NCBI GenBank assembly: GCA_025331445.1
Contig: JAIWNE010000100.1
Location: 1 to 64,000 of the forward strand
Reading direction: 5' to 3'
Source: Blakeslea trispora
Lineage: Eukaryota > Mucoromycota > Mucoromycetes > Mucorales > Choanephoraceae
Length of the DNA stretch: 64,000 nt
Below the pieces are notes generated by a model. The model was not told the DNA's origin. It worked only from the letters and a program-made list of their open reading frames with translations, and ran no database searches. Positions 1-10,402 of the stretch are shown here, in pieces (positions within the stretch are counted from its first letter, which is position 1; every line of letters begins with the position of its first letter). The position numbers and the translations under genes are program-made.

Positions 1-1
1 T

Positions 2-256
2 CCTCGAGCTTCTATTGCAGGTGTGCTATCAGCTCATGTCTATTATTATTTGACACACATCTACCCTAGTCAAGGAGGAAGACGTTATCTTCAAACACCT
101 GCTTTTTTAAAACGATTGTTTCCTGCCAGAACCGCTCGTGGATTTCAAAGTGGAGGATTCAGAGCTGGATTCAGTCAACAAGATCAAGCAAGAGGTAGAA
201 GTACAGGCTTGTTTAGTGGTACCAGTTGGGGACCTGGTAGACGGTTGGATTCATAA
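2..256 (+). CDS. Derlin family protein, C-terminal 84 residues (partial)
   Basis: The gene enters from the left edge; only the last exon is visible. It encodes part of the last rhomboid-like membrane segments, the conserved GGRRYLQTPAFLKRLFP stretch that follows them in Derlins, and a Gly/Arg/Gln-rich cytosolic tail. The tail ends in SWGPGRRLDS, which fits the SHP box (like NWGQGFRL in human Derlin-1) that binds Cdc48/p97. Derlins form the ER membrane channel for retrotranslocation of misfolded proteins (ERAD). The N-terminus and most membrane helices lie outside the window, so the start cannot be judged. Family assignment is firm; Der1 versus Dfm1 subtype is not, though a SHP-bearing tail is the Dfm1/Derlin-1 arrangement. 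Confidence 0.85.
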   Translation, partial: PRASIAGVLSAHVYYYLTHIYPSQGGRRYLQTPAFLKRLFPARTARGFQSGGFRAGFSQQDQARGRSTGLFSGTSWGPGRRLDS

Positions 257-1112
257 GAGAAAAAAAAAAGAGGGGCTTGCTCTTCTTGTTCTGACATTGA
301 ATTTATTGTTATTTCTGCATGAATAACAATCATATTAAAACTAGCCTAGAATTTAACCATTATTTTCCTTGTATGCTTTTGTATTACAATAGTATGCTTT
401 AATCAAGAGTGTTTATATTCCCAAGAAATGCTACTCTTTTATATTCCCTAAATTGAATGGTATTATAGGTGCTTGAAGCGATAAAAGTTCAAAGGATGGT
501 AATCTTATACCTATACCATACACACTTAAATCGAGCGACTGCTGTAGTAATGAACAGCTTCTTTTATTTCAATGACAGTTCTTTTATTGTCGCTTTTGAG
601 GGGAAGATTTAGGACACCTTTTCGTTTTCGAGAAACAAAAGCTGTTCTCTCTATAAACAGTTGTTATGATTGAGCTTTCTTTATATTATCTGAAAAAAGT
701 CTTTCTTGTTTTAGCAAGTATTTGGCTTGAGATTCTATGATGGCTATTGAGTCAATAAATGTGTGATTGAACAGTAGCTCAGAAAACGAATGGCGTGACA
801 ACCCTTTTACAGCGGGGTAAATCAAAATATTAAGTCTACGTCACCTTGTGGGGTGATCAAGTTTCGAATTGGTTGGGTGTTTAAAAAAAAAAATCTGAAA
901 AAGAGAGAGAGAGAGAGAAAGAAAGAAAGAGTGCGAGAGAAAAAAAATATCAGACACAGAAAATTAAGCAAAATAAGGTAAAGTAGGCGGGGGAAAAGAA
1001 GGGGTTGGTAACCAGGTTATTTCTTTTTTTTACAGTCAATTTTTAATCTCTTCTTTTTTTTTCTCGGTTATTCACCAAAAAAAGAAACACCTTTTCCCCC
1101 CTACTCTTTCTC
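257..1112. other. Intergenic: Derlin 3' side and CYT1 promoter
   Basis: No reading frame with coding character. It holds the Derlin 3' region, a GA-rich purine block at about 900-950, and a long pyrimidine-rich tract at about 1020-1110 running into the cytochrome c1 start codon. The same pyrimidine block precedes many start codons in this window, for example those of SCAMP and the Rho GEF. Confidence 0.5.
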
Positions 1113-1807
1113 ATGTTCTCTCGAATTGCCGTTAACGCAGCAAAGCGATCAGTTCGTCCTTTTGCTCAATCTCAGGTAGCTTTTTTTTTTCAACCATAAC
1201 GACAACAACAACAGCACTTTTTCTCGACCTACTAAAACAACTCTCAATTTAATAGGCTCGATTCGCCTCTACTAAGCCTACTATCAGTCAAGTATGTAGA
1301 CAAAAAAAAAGAAAGCAACAACAAAAAAGACAATTGATGCAATCAAACAGAAATAGCTAACAAATATATATAAAAAAGAACCCTTTGCAGGTTGGTCTAG
1401 TCACCTCTGCTATTGTTGGTACAACAGCTGCTGCTTATATGTATGCTGATGTTTCTGCCAATATGGCCGATGAAGGTCTTCACCCTCCCAGCCACCCCTG
1501 GCCTCATAGTGGCCCTCTTGAAACCTTTGATCATGCTGCGTAAATATCCGCCAAAAACGAGAAAAAGAGAAAAAAAAAATTTGTGTCAGTTTTTTGACAA
1601 ATCATTTGTATAGTATCCGTCGTGGTTACCAAGTTTACAGAGAAGTATGTTCTGCCTGTCATTCTCTTGACCGTATTGCCTGGAGAAACTTGATTGGTGT
1701 CTCTCACTCTGAAGATGAAGTCAAGGCTATGGCTGAAGAATTCGAATACCAAGATGGACCTGATGATAATGGTGATATGTTTATGAGACCAGGCAAGGTA
1801 AATAGCC

Positions 1808-1838
<31 letters not shown>

Positions 1839-2483
1839 AGACATTGGAATGGATCTCTCTAATTAATGTGTTTAATTAGCCTGCTGATTATATGCCCAAG
1901 CCTTATGCCAACGAAGAGGCTGCTCGTGCTGGTAATGCTGGTGCTTTACCCCCAGATCTTTCTTTGATCACCAAGGCCCGTCATGGTGGTGAGGTAATGA
2001 TACGAGAAAGAGAAAGAGAGAGAGAAAGAGAGAGAAATTTATGTTGGATCCCATTTTTTTTTTGTATATAGGATTATATCTTTGCTCTTCTCACAGGTTA
2101 CGTTGATCCCCCAGGAGGTGTTGAGGTTCGTGAAGGTTTGAACTACAACCCATACTTCCCCGGTGGTGCTATTGCCATGGCCCGTGTTCTCTATGATGGT
2201 CTTGTTGAATACGAAGATGGCACTCCTGCCACTACCTCTCAAATGGCCAAGGATGTCTGTACCTTCCTTGCCTGGGCTGCCGAACCTGAACATGATGATC
2301 GTAAGAAGATGGGTATGAAGGCCACTGTTATCTTGGTCGGTTTGACTGCTTTGTCCATCTACCTCAAGAAGTTCAAGTGGGCTCCTATCAAGTCCAGAAA
2401 GATTGTTTACAGGTAAAAAACTATAGACCTAAAGTTGTATTGTTCTTATTCTCATCTTTTTTTCTATTAGCCCTCCTAAATAA
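1113..2483 (+). CDS. CYT1: Cytochrome c1, mitochondrial complex III
   Basis: Seven exons: 1113-1175, 1256-1291, 1391-1539, 1614-1797, 1880-1993, 2072-2412, 2471-2483; 299 aa. The haem-carrying subunit of ubiquinol-cytochrome c reductase passes electrons from the Rieske protein to cytochrome c at the inner membrane. Visible features are a basic N-terminal presequence, the family block [20 protein letters not shown] with haem motif CSACH, the axial Met in [10 protein letters not shown], and one C-terminal membrane anchor. Reading straight past exon 6 would end the protein at TAA 2414; splicing to a 13-nt last exon instead gives the conserved fungal end KIVYSPPK. Introns 4 and 5 are GA-rich. Identity is certain; the terminal micro-exon is inferred from conservation and phase. 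Confidence 0.95.
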
Positions 2484-2795
2484 AAAAAAATTATAGTCTT
2501 AAAATGAAGTATCTAAAATATATACACACAAAAAAAAAAAGAGAAAGTATATAAAGTGCATGAATTTGATCAAATTCCGCTGTTACACCAAAAAAAATTA
2601 ATTACAATAATCATCAAGATAAAATTTATATCGTTCAGGTATAAACAATACTATACGGTTATAGGGAGGATAAATAACAAATATACATATATATATATAA
2701 GAGGGGGGGATAAACAATAAAGAAAGAAAAGGGTAAATACAATGTTTTTCACTCAAAGAAAGTAAAAAAGGCTATATAAACAAGTAAGGAATACA
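2484..2795. other. Convergent intergenic: CYT1 / PI4P 5-kinase 3' ends
   Basis: A 312-bp A/T-rich spacer between two genes that point at each other. It holds only 3'-UTR-like sequence with AT dinucleotide runs (about 2683-2700); no gene seen. Confidence 0.5.
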
Positions 2796-4979
2796 TTAGT
2801 CATGTCTAAAGAAATGCTTGGTTCGACTCTTGAGCTTATATTCATGAGGTATGTCTTGATTGTGTTCCAAGACAGCAGTAGCCATAAACTCCAAAAATCG
2901 TTGTCCATATTGAGATGGTCGTACTGCCGAAATGGCCTTTTTGTCTTGTGTCAAGGATTTATAGATATGTTCAGATTTCTTTTTGATATCATAAGGTGTC
3001 AAGATATCAATGATACCTAGCGAATAAAGAACAGGTAAAGGTTGATCTAATTCATCTGTGGCCTGGAATCCACCATCTTCAGCATAAAATATACAATGGC
3101 GACGTCTAATACAAAACAGTCAATTCTCATGGCTAAGTTTTTTCAAACACATAAACTTACTCTAATGCTTCTTCTGGTAATTTAGATACATCTAGTTTAT
3201 CTGGATTTGCTTCAGCAATGGCTTCACGAACCACTTGTGCTTTACTGGTACGTTTACGCATCAGAGTGATACGACGTTGAACAGATTTTGTATCTGGTTG
3301 AAATGTTTGTAATGTTGTATCACGTACATTGTCTTTGTTGCCACGTAGCATATCATGAACACCAATTAATAAACTATAATCCATGATATTAAGTTGAGAC
3401 AAAAGCTAAATAAAGAAATATAAGCATCGTTTTCTCAATAGTGGTCTTTTTTGACTTACTGTGACATCGCGTACAAGTTGACTTATAAATGTCTTTCGCT
3501 TTCGTGGACCTAGTTTGAGTTTACGTTGTCGCTTTTCCCAATTTAGATCTTTCATGACTGCGTATGGGTTTTTGCGGATTTCTTCTTCAGGTAAGAATCG
3601 ACCCAAGGTAGAGCCCTGTTCATAGAATTGAAGAATTAGGACTTGCAATAAAAAAACAAGTTGAACAAAACAAAAAAATTACCTTTAAATCATATGTCTC
3701 ATGAATATCTTTGTTGGGTGGGAAAACATTACTCATGACAACAAAATGGATTTTACGTCCATAAGGTAATTTGATACGATGAAGACCATAATAACGACAT
3801 AAAAGCGTATTTGGATTTTCACTGATATGCTAAAAGAACTGTTATTATTTTGATATTCTTTTGTTTTTTTTGTTTGCTTTACCTGATGATATTCTTTAAG
3901 AATCTTTCTCATAAACTTGTGTTCGGTATAGTGAATGGTTTTGATGATAAATCGATAATCTTTTGAATAATAAAAGAAGCTACCACTCTTGCCAGGAGAA
4001 CCCAGTTCAGATAGAATATATTTACTTGTCAATGAAATCTACAACAAAGTCAGAAATACATATTTTTATTTTGCTCAAAAACAAGCTTTACCAAATAATC
4101 AGCCGGATCCACACAAAACTTGTCTCTTAAGCTCCTAAAGACCCAAGGGGCATAATCCTTGAATTTGAAATCATATTTTGCACCGGGTGTCAATTCATCA
4201 CCAATAACATCAAATGCCAACTTGTGAGCAGCCGTATAATCCTCATCTGTAAGGGGACGATACATCTTGGCTGTCACACGGCTGACTGCTATTCGAATGC
4301 CTGTCAACATATTGTACATCAACACATAATTCTGATGTCCCTCAGAGATACGAGTACCGATCAAGACGCGGTCCTCTTCTGAATCTTCTCGAGGATCCAT
4401 CAGACGAGAGAGGCGTTTGAAGGTCTTGCGACGAGCCGTCAATTCCTTTTGAAATTCTTCCGAGCGACGCATGAGGCTCAGTCGTTCTTTGTCTGCCATA
4501 CGTTGTCGGTGTGTCTTGAGGGCATGGCCTGTGGTGTTGTGTCTACCGAGTGCAACAGTAGGTGTGCCTGAGATAGGTACAGTAGTTTCGGAAATGCCTT
4601 CTTCTATTGTTCTATTGGATGAAATGGTAGAATGTCGTTTTAATGTTGTCTGTTCTATTTCTTCTTCCTGTGTCATGTATTGACGACGTTGAGACTCAGG
4701 TGTGGTTGCAGGCGTAAGTTCATCTAGGGGATTCTTTAAATAAGGTGTGGTATAAGAACGTTTCTCTATTCCATTTAAGAATGGAGTGGTTACAACGGAA
4801 GGAGCAGGTGACTCTGGTGGAGACGATAGGTCTAAAGGTAGTTTTTCAGCCAAATTGTTATTGTGAATAAAGTGATGGTTACGTTGATTGATGGCTATGG
4901 TTTCTGTTTCTTCATGTTTCATGAATTCCCAACTGGTAGATGTGGGTGACAACACAACTTCATTTTCTAAAACAGACAT
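2796..4979 (-). CDS. MSS4: Phosphatidylinositol-4-phosphate 5-kinase (Mss4 type)
   Basis: Six exons on the minus strand: 4979-4092, 4038-3883, 3829-3683, 3615-3460, 3405-3161, 3105-2796; 633 aa. It makes PI(4,5)P2 from PI4P at the plasma membrane, controlling actin, Rho1 signalling and endocytosis. Residues 1 to about 190 are a Ser/Thr-rich low-complexity region. The PIPK catalytic domain follows, with [20 protein letters not shown] (glycine-rich loop), [19 protein letters not shown], the metal-binding GIID and a KKKSEH activation-loop motif typical of PIP kinases. The start is the Met giving MSVLENEVV; an upstream in-frame Met would add a hydrophobic stretch not expected for this cytosolic family. 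All phases close. A PI4K is excluded by the fold motifs. Confidence 0.93.
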
Positions 4980-6416
4980 GATTTTTTTGTTAACAGGAAA
5001 AAAGAGAAAAAAATAAAAAAAGGAGAGAAAAAGAGTTTTATATAATAACAATGATGTTACACAAAGGTGATTTCTTCCAATTAAAGTTACCAACAAAATA
5101 AAGCTATTTTTAAAACTTTTTTTAATTCTATCGATTGACCACATTGGTCTCTTCACTGGGTTCTAGTTTTGGCTTGGGCAATCAAAAAAGAAAGCTGGAA
5201 TGTGTTGGACAGGGAGAATCTCTCCAGTTTGTTTAAGGCTCAATTAGATCAAGTTCCGGTAAGGAGGGCTACTCTTGTTATGGTCAGCAACTTTAGGATC
5301 ATGTGATTATAGTTCCTGAATAATAGAAGCACTGTTTTATAATGAATGGTATGTAATAAGCATTAAGTAAAGTTCCCCCTTAGAAAAAAATAGATGATTC
5401 ATCTTTAGGGTTGCCCCCTTTATGTTTCAAACATGAAAGATTTATCTTTATGCCTGGAATGGCAAGAGAGAGAAAAAAAAGCAGAATTTCTTGACTGTGT
5501 TACTACCTATTATCATTGTTATTTTTCTATCAATTTCATTATTGTCAGCTTTCTTGATTCGCGCGCCCTTAGAAACCCCCTCCCCCTCTCTGTCAAATTT
5601 CCATGAAGAATGAATTTGAGCACATTCAACAATGATAAGATGTTCACCGATATTTTACATCAATCTTGATGAAATACTCACTAAACAACTCATCTGAACA
5701 GACAGAATCAAGCTCAATGATTCAAAAAAAAAGATATAAAGTATCAAGGAGAGTGATGAAATTATACAGAATAAGTGCACTAATTTAGTAACCAAGATAT
5801 GAATGACTGCGACATGTAACAATACACAAAAAAAAAAGGACATGTAACTATCTATAACAGGGATTTTTTTTTTTTTTTGAAGGCACAGCTTTTCAGTAAC
5901 CAAAACATTCTAAAAAAAAACACTTTTTTTTTTTGCTTCTCCATTCTTTTCCAAGCCATGACAATACAATTTACTTTTTTTTTAATATTGTTGCCAAGTG
6001 TTATGCATAGACTCTGAGAAATAAACGCTTTTTTTTTTTTTTTTTACTTGTCTATCAGAATAATGCGCATCCTACCCGATATTCAACATTGACAGGACTA
6101 CAATAAAGAATGCTTCCCATTCTCGTTCATTTTATCTCTATGTTGTTGTTGTATGGACAGTTATTTTAGATGAAAAAGCCCTCCATGCACCACAAGCAAA
6201 CAGCTTGACCCCCCTTTGATTGCCACTCATTCGAAACAAGATAAACTGGTGCTTCAGTCATTTAGCTTATCTAGAATGAGACAAATCAAGAAATCAGTAT
6301 AACCCCTTTTATGAACAAAATTTAGTAATATAAAAAAAAAAAGGATTTTCATCTGCTGTTCTTTAAACCCCATTTTTTTTTCTCTTTTTTTCTTTTATTT
6401 ATTTATTTATTTTCAA
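4980..6416. other. Divergent intergenic: PI4P 5-kinase and DPM2 promoters
   Basis: 1.4 kb between two divergent starts. It contains several T runs (around 5868-5878, 6031-6045), C-rich patches (5573-5590) and a pyrimidine/TTTA tract just before the DPM2 ATG. Short ORFs here have A/T-run composition and no recognisable protein. I see no RNA gene. Confidence 0.45.
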
Positions 6417-6782
6417 ATGGCAAGTATCCAAAAAGAAAAAAATCACTTTTTGAATCACTGTATATTAACACACCCAACTACCTTCTTTTAGCCAACCGAT
6501 AAAACAGTGGGTGCAATATCATTTTTCGGTATTTCAGCTTTATTTACCTATTATTCTATATGGGTGCTCATGATGGTTAACAAGATAAAATGTTCTTTTT
6601 TTGAAAGGCTTGCTCACTCACTTATTCAATAGCCCTTTGTAGACGAAGGCCATTTTATGCACAACTATTTTCCTGCATGGCAATATGCTATCAAAGCCCC
6701 TTTATTGATTATGGTTGTTGGACTCACTGTGATTTTTACGTTTCTATCATTGGTGATGATCAAAAGCAAAAGACTCCACTAA
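6417..6782 (+). CDS. DPM2: Dolichol-phosphate mannosyltransferase regulatory subunit DPM2
   Basis: Exons 6417-6419, 6492-6575 and 6633-6782; 78 aa. DPM2 is a small two-helix ER membrane protein that stabilises the dolichol-phosphate-mannose synthase and also joins GPI-GlcNAc transferase. The protein MPTDKTVGAISFFGIS, then FTYYSIWVLMMPFVDEGHF, then a second hydrophobic helix and a KSKRLH end matches DPM2 in layout and size (human 84 aa). The first exon seems to be the ATG alone, followed by a GC-AG intron (donor GCAAGT, branch-like TATTAAC, acceptor TTTTAG). A GT donor two bases on gives a frame that stops at once. The gene is easy to miss because no exon exceeds 150 nt. Its TAA directly abuts the stop of the next gene on the other strand. 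Confidence 0.85.
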
Positions 6783-8351
6783 TTACCCTTTTTTTGCTAT
6801 CAAGCGCTTCTTTTGCATTGCCAGCAGACGTGGCTGTATGAATGGAAAGGCAGCAAAGGCAAATAGAATAAGAAAGAAGTGACAAAAATAGATGGATCTC
6901 CAGACATGCAAAATACGACTTATCAGCAGTAGATCAAAGCAAGGGACAAACATATTTAAAATTCCCATGGATACGATCCAAGTAGCGATATCATAGGCTG
7001 TCTTCCAATAAGGCATAGGTTTACCGTCTACCGTTAAAAAGAGCGGACGTACCGTTCTACGTACTTGTCTAGCAAAAATCTGTAAAATAGAGCCAGACAT
7101 AAAAAAGACTATCCATCACTATTAGTTTTTTTTGTTTTTCTAAAAAAATAAATAAATAAATAATGATGATGTTACTTGCAGTAGAATCCTGGTTGAAATC
7201 CATGCCATACAGCAGACACAACATAGGTCATCAAGGTTGTTTTGGTTGATCCAGGTTCTAACCTGAGATAGACATAGTTTTTTAACCATCTGTTTGCTCC
7301 CATATTCCAATTGGCTGTCAATTGCTTGTACGATTGAGCTAATTCGCACGATAAAAAGTTGACATTTTTGAGTCGATCCCAACATGCATTGCCTTGTTCA
7401 TCATAACCATTAAATCCAAATCCTGACAAGATACAAGCACCCTCAGCCAAATACCATACAAAATAATACTTGAAGCGAGTCAATATAGCAGATAATTGAA
7501 TAAAAAATAGTCTATATCGATCTAGATTAAAGTCATGTTCACGATTGAAATAAATAACTTACTTTTTCGGAAACGAAAGTTTAGAAAAACCAGGTTCCAA
7601 TGCATTGAAATAGTTGTATTGAGGGGCTAGTGTCACCAAACTGACCATAAAAACCATACTCTTGCCCAGTCGTTGAAGGGCAGGCTTAAGCGAGTCTCGA
7701 GGTGCCTCATCTGATTCCACAAAGCGAATGTAATCCATGTACTCACATGTAGGTCCCGCCAAAAAACCAGCGAAAAACAAGATCCAGCCATAAAACTGGA
7801 CAAGTGACGGGTATTGAGTGATCTTCATGTGTGTCGATACTTGTTCCTGATTTGCTGATTTTCCATCCAATACATTAAATCCGAATGAGGAGAGTTTGAT
7901 GGTGAGTATCATCAGAGCTCCAGAGTAGTCTAGTTGTGTATCGCCTTCAATTCCTTTCCATTGACGTTGTAGATGACTACAAAGAATAGGTCAAACATGT
8001 CCTTTTATATATATATGTTATTGGTCCTGTTTCTTACCAAATAGACATACTAAGCATAGCCATCATGAAATTGACCCAAGCCAATTGCTTTGTATGACAA
8101 TAACGACCTAGAACATAAGTGATGGTTGCTGATACCATGATATGGATGAATCCAGTGGTTAATTGTAAGACGAAAAGCATGATCCATGATGTGTAGATGA
8201 TGGAGAATACATGTTTCCGTGTAGATGATCCAAGTCTCTTGTAGACAAATGCACTCGGGTAAGTAGATAGAATTGAAAAAGCTAGTTTCAAGTGGTCTGG
8301 AGCCACTCGGTTGCCTAGTGCCTGTGATATTTTGATAAACAAGAGATCCAT
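6783..8351 (-). CDS. ALE1: Lysophospholipid acyltransferase, MBOAT family (ALE1/LPCAT type)
   Basis: Four exons: 8351-8038, 7976-7563, 7511-7180, 7108-6783; 461 aa. It re-acylates lysophospholipids at the ER (Lands cycle). Visible are multiple hydrophobic helices, the family block GFNGYDEQGNACWDRLKNVN, the NWNMGANRWLKNYVYLR motif, and the catalytic-His block VSAVWHGFQPGFY. The intron inside that block only keeps frame as a GC-AG intron (donor GCAAGT at 7179-7174, acceptor TAG ending 7109), giving GFYFFFMSGSILQIFARQ. The GT alternative breaks the frame. The length is slightly short of the yeast protein (about 620 aa), as usual for compact fungal members. Start chosen as the first Met before the first helix (MDLLFIKIS). 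Confidence 0.9.
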
Positions 8352-9141
8352 ACTAGAGAAAAAAGAAAGGGAAAGAGGAAAAGAAGCATACGATACCTTA
8401 TTTTATACGGAAAGAGAGCAACTCCGATGATCCAACCGGCACAGTCGCCAAGTTTATTTAATATGAAAACAAACAACCTCTGCTTTAATCCCCCCCCCCT
8501 TTTTTTTTCCTTTCGCTGTTTTCATACACACTAAATGAAATGGCTGGGTCAACTACGAACGAACGAATTAATCCTCTTGTGAAGAATACTCATTAAACAA
8601 CGATGAATTCTCTATTACCGCAAAATGCTTTTTCTTTCGTTTATCAACAGTATCGATGGTAGTAATGGCCATTCTGTTTTCGATAAAGTACCACAATGAA
8701 TTTGGCTGTTTTTTTCCCTTGATGAAATGACAATTATCGTTATCATTATTTTGGTTATGCGTGTATAGATGTATAGTTATTCTGGACATGGTACATTTCT
8801 CTATGCTTTATCTTGTATTAGTCTTTTTTATGTGAAAAAAAGAGAAAGCCTTCCTATGTAGCATCAAAACCTTGAAATCAAAAAAAAAAGAAGATACATA
8901 GCAACAATTTACTCTAAAATAACTGTTAATTTCAAGAAAAGAAAAACTCACTATTCATTGAAGAGAACAATAAGTGTTTGTACAACTTACTTGGCTCTTT
9001 TTCATTATTAATTTGAGCTTTTCTTTTCAAAGCCAAGCGTAGAAGAGAATCAAAGTCCGAATCCCCCCTTTTCTTTTTTTATTTTTAGGAGAAATCTCTA
9101 TTCAAGCAAAAACCCTTCTTTCTTCTTTAAACAAAAGGTCT
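8352..9141. other. Divergent intergenic: ALE1 and SCAMP promoters
   Basis: 790 bp between divergent genes. It holds C and T runs (8490-8510, 9063-9090) and one small minus-strand ORF described separately. No other structure seen. Confidence 0.4.
8568..8789 (-). CDS. Possible small ORF, 73 aa (unrecognised)
   Basis: A 73-codon frame beginning MSRITIHLYTHNQNN and ending in an acidic FNEYSSQED tail. Composition is mixed and not dominated by homopolymers, unlike most chance ORFs here, but there is no recognisable domain, signal peptide or membrane segment. It lies alone between two divergent promoters. It could be a chance frame, a 5'-leader ORF of the acyltransferase transcript, or a small gene. 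Confidence 0.2.
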   Translation of the reverse strand: MSRITIHLYTHNQNNDNDNCHFIKGKKQPNSLWYFIENRMAITTIDTVDKRKKKHFAVIENSSLFNEYSSQED

Positions 9142-10260
9142 ATGTCTAACAAGATAGAAACAACAGGCAGTCCCTTTGAGGACCCTTCCAACCCCTTTCA
9201 AGATCCTTCCATCACTTCAGCGCTTGTATCTCACCGTACAGTAGAAGAGTCGAACAACCCAGCAGACAATCACTCACTCAGTGACTTTAACGCCACCAGC
9301 TTCCATCATGTGTCTGACAACCGAGACCCTTTTGCTGCCAGCAGTACCTCTTTACCCAACCAGCCTGTCGATGACTTGAGTGCCAGAGAAGAAGCCCTTA
9401 GACAGAAGGAACGCCAACTAGCTGACCGAGAAAGAGACTTGGAAGCACGCCTATCACAACAACCCATCGTACGGGGAGCCAATAATTTTCCACCATGTTT
9501 CCCCATCTTGTACCTGGATATTGTGTCGGAAATTCCTGCACAGCATCAAAAGACAGTGATGTGGCTATATCGAGAATGGCTCTTGTTTCTGATCACACTT
9601 GTCATGAATTTCTTTGCTTGTTTATGGGTTTTGTTTAGTCACCCATCTTCTGTGACGAGTGCACCTGCAGACATGGGCGTAGCCTTGACTGAGTTATTCA
9701 CACATACCTTGGCTAGTTTCTTTCTGTGGTATCGACCTGTTTACAATGCTTATATGAAGGATAATTCACTTTATTTCTGTAAGAAAAAAAAAGATTATAT
9801 ATGGGGAAAGGTGAAGAGAGAGGGGAGTGTTATGGATATACTAATCAAACATCAAATAGACTTTTTTTTCGTCTTTAATGGATTTCATATACTTTATACC
9901 TTTTATATGGCCATCGGTATACCCTCTACGTGAGTAAGAAAGTAAACCCGAAAAAAAACACAGCTTAAAATAGAATGATTTATATGATTATTTAGTGGTG
10001 GTGCTGGTCTTATTTTGCTTGTCACTCTCTTTTCCGACCATTATATTGGACCTGGCGTATTGACCCTCTTGTCTTCCATTTGTTGGCTTTCTATGGGTTT
10101 CTTGGCCTTATTCTTGTACAAGAGAACGTACGATCATTACAAGGCAGCCGGGCATACCTTCAGCGAAGCTAAGTCAGAAGCTATTTCTCATATGGGTCGC
10201 TCAACCGTCGCTCGTGATGCTGCCGTTAATGCAGCTTGGAATTCAGCCAGTAGAAGATAA
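9142..10260 (+). CDS. Secretory carrier-associated membrane protein (SCAMP)
   Basis: Three exons: 9142-9778, 9860-9929, 9996-10260; 323 aa. SCAMPs are four-helix proteins of post-Golgi and endosomal recycling membranes. The order is an N-terminal cytosolic region with an NPF motif (SNPFQDP, EH-domain ligand), a heptad coiled coil of Arg/Glu-rich repeats (about residues 82-110), then the SCAMP core. The core has NNFPPCFPILYLDIVSEIP before helix 1, the WYRPVYNAY loop between helices 2 and 3, and IGIPSTGGAG after helix 3, with a short cytosolic C-tail. These are the family's diagnostic blocks. The gene ends 142 bp before the ABCD transporter on the same strand. Fungal SCAMPs are patchy, but early-diverging fungi have them. 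Confidence 0.92.
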
Positions 10261-10402
10261 AATCACATGCAAATGAAAATACATAAAAATCACATATCAC
10301 TTGTACATAGAGTATTCATGTGAATTTAATTCCTTTTTCCTTTTTTTCTTTTGCTTTTGCCCTTTTTTTACTTTTATTCTTCTTTATTTTGTTGGACAAG
10401 AA

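Noticed and set aside
2411..2416. Stop TAA directly after KIVYR as the end of cytochrome c1
   Set aside because: A short intron and 13-nt exon restore the conserved SPPK end; still possible as a minor product.
5655..5903. 82-codon hydrophobic minus frame in the PIP5K-DPM2 spacer
   Set aside because: Phe/Leu/Ser-rich from T and A runs, no splice or conservation signs.
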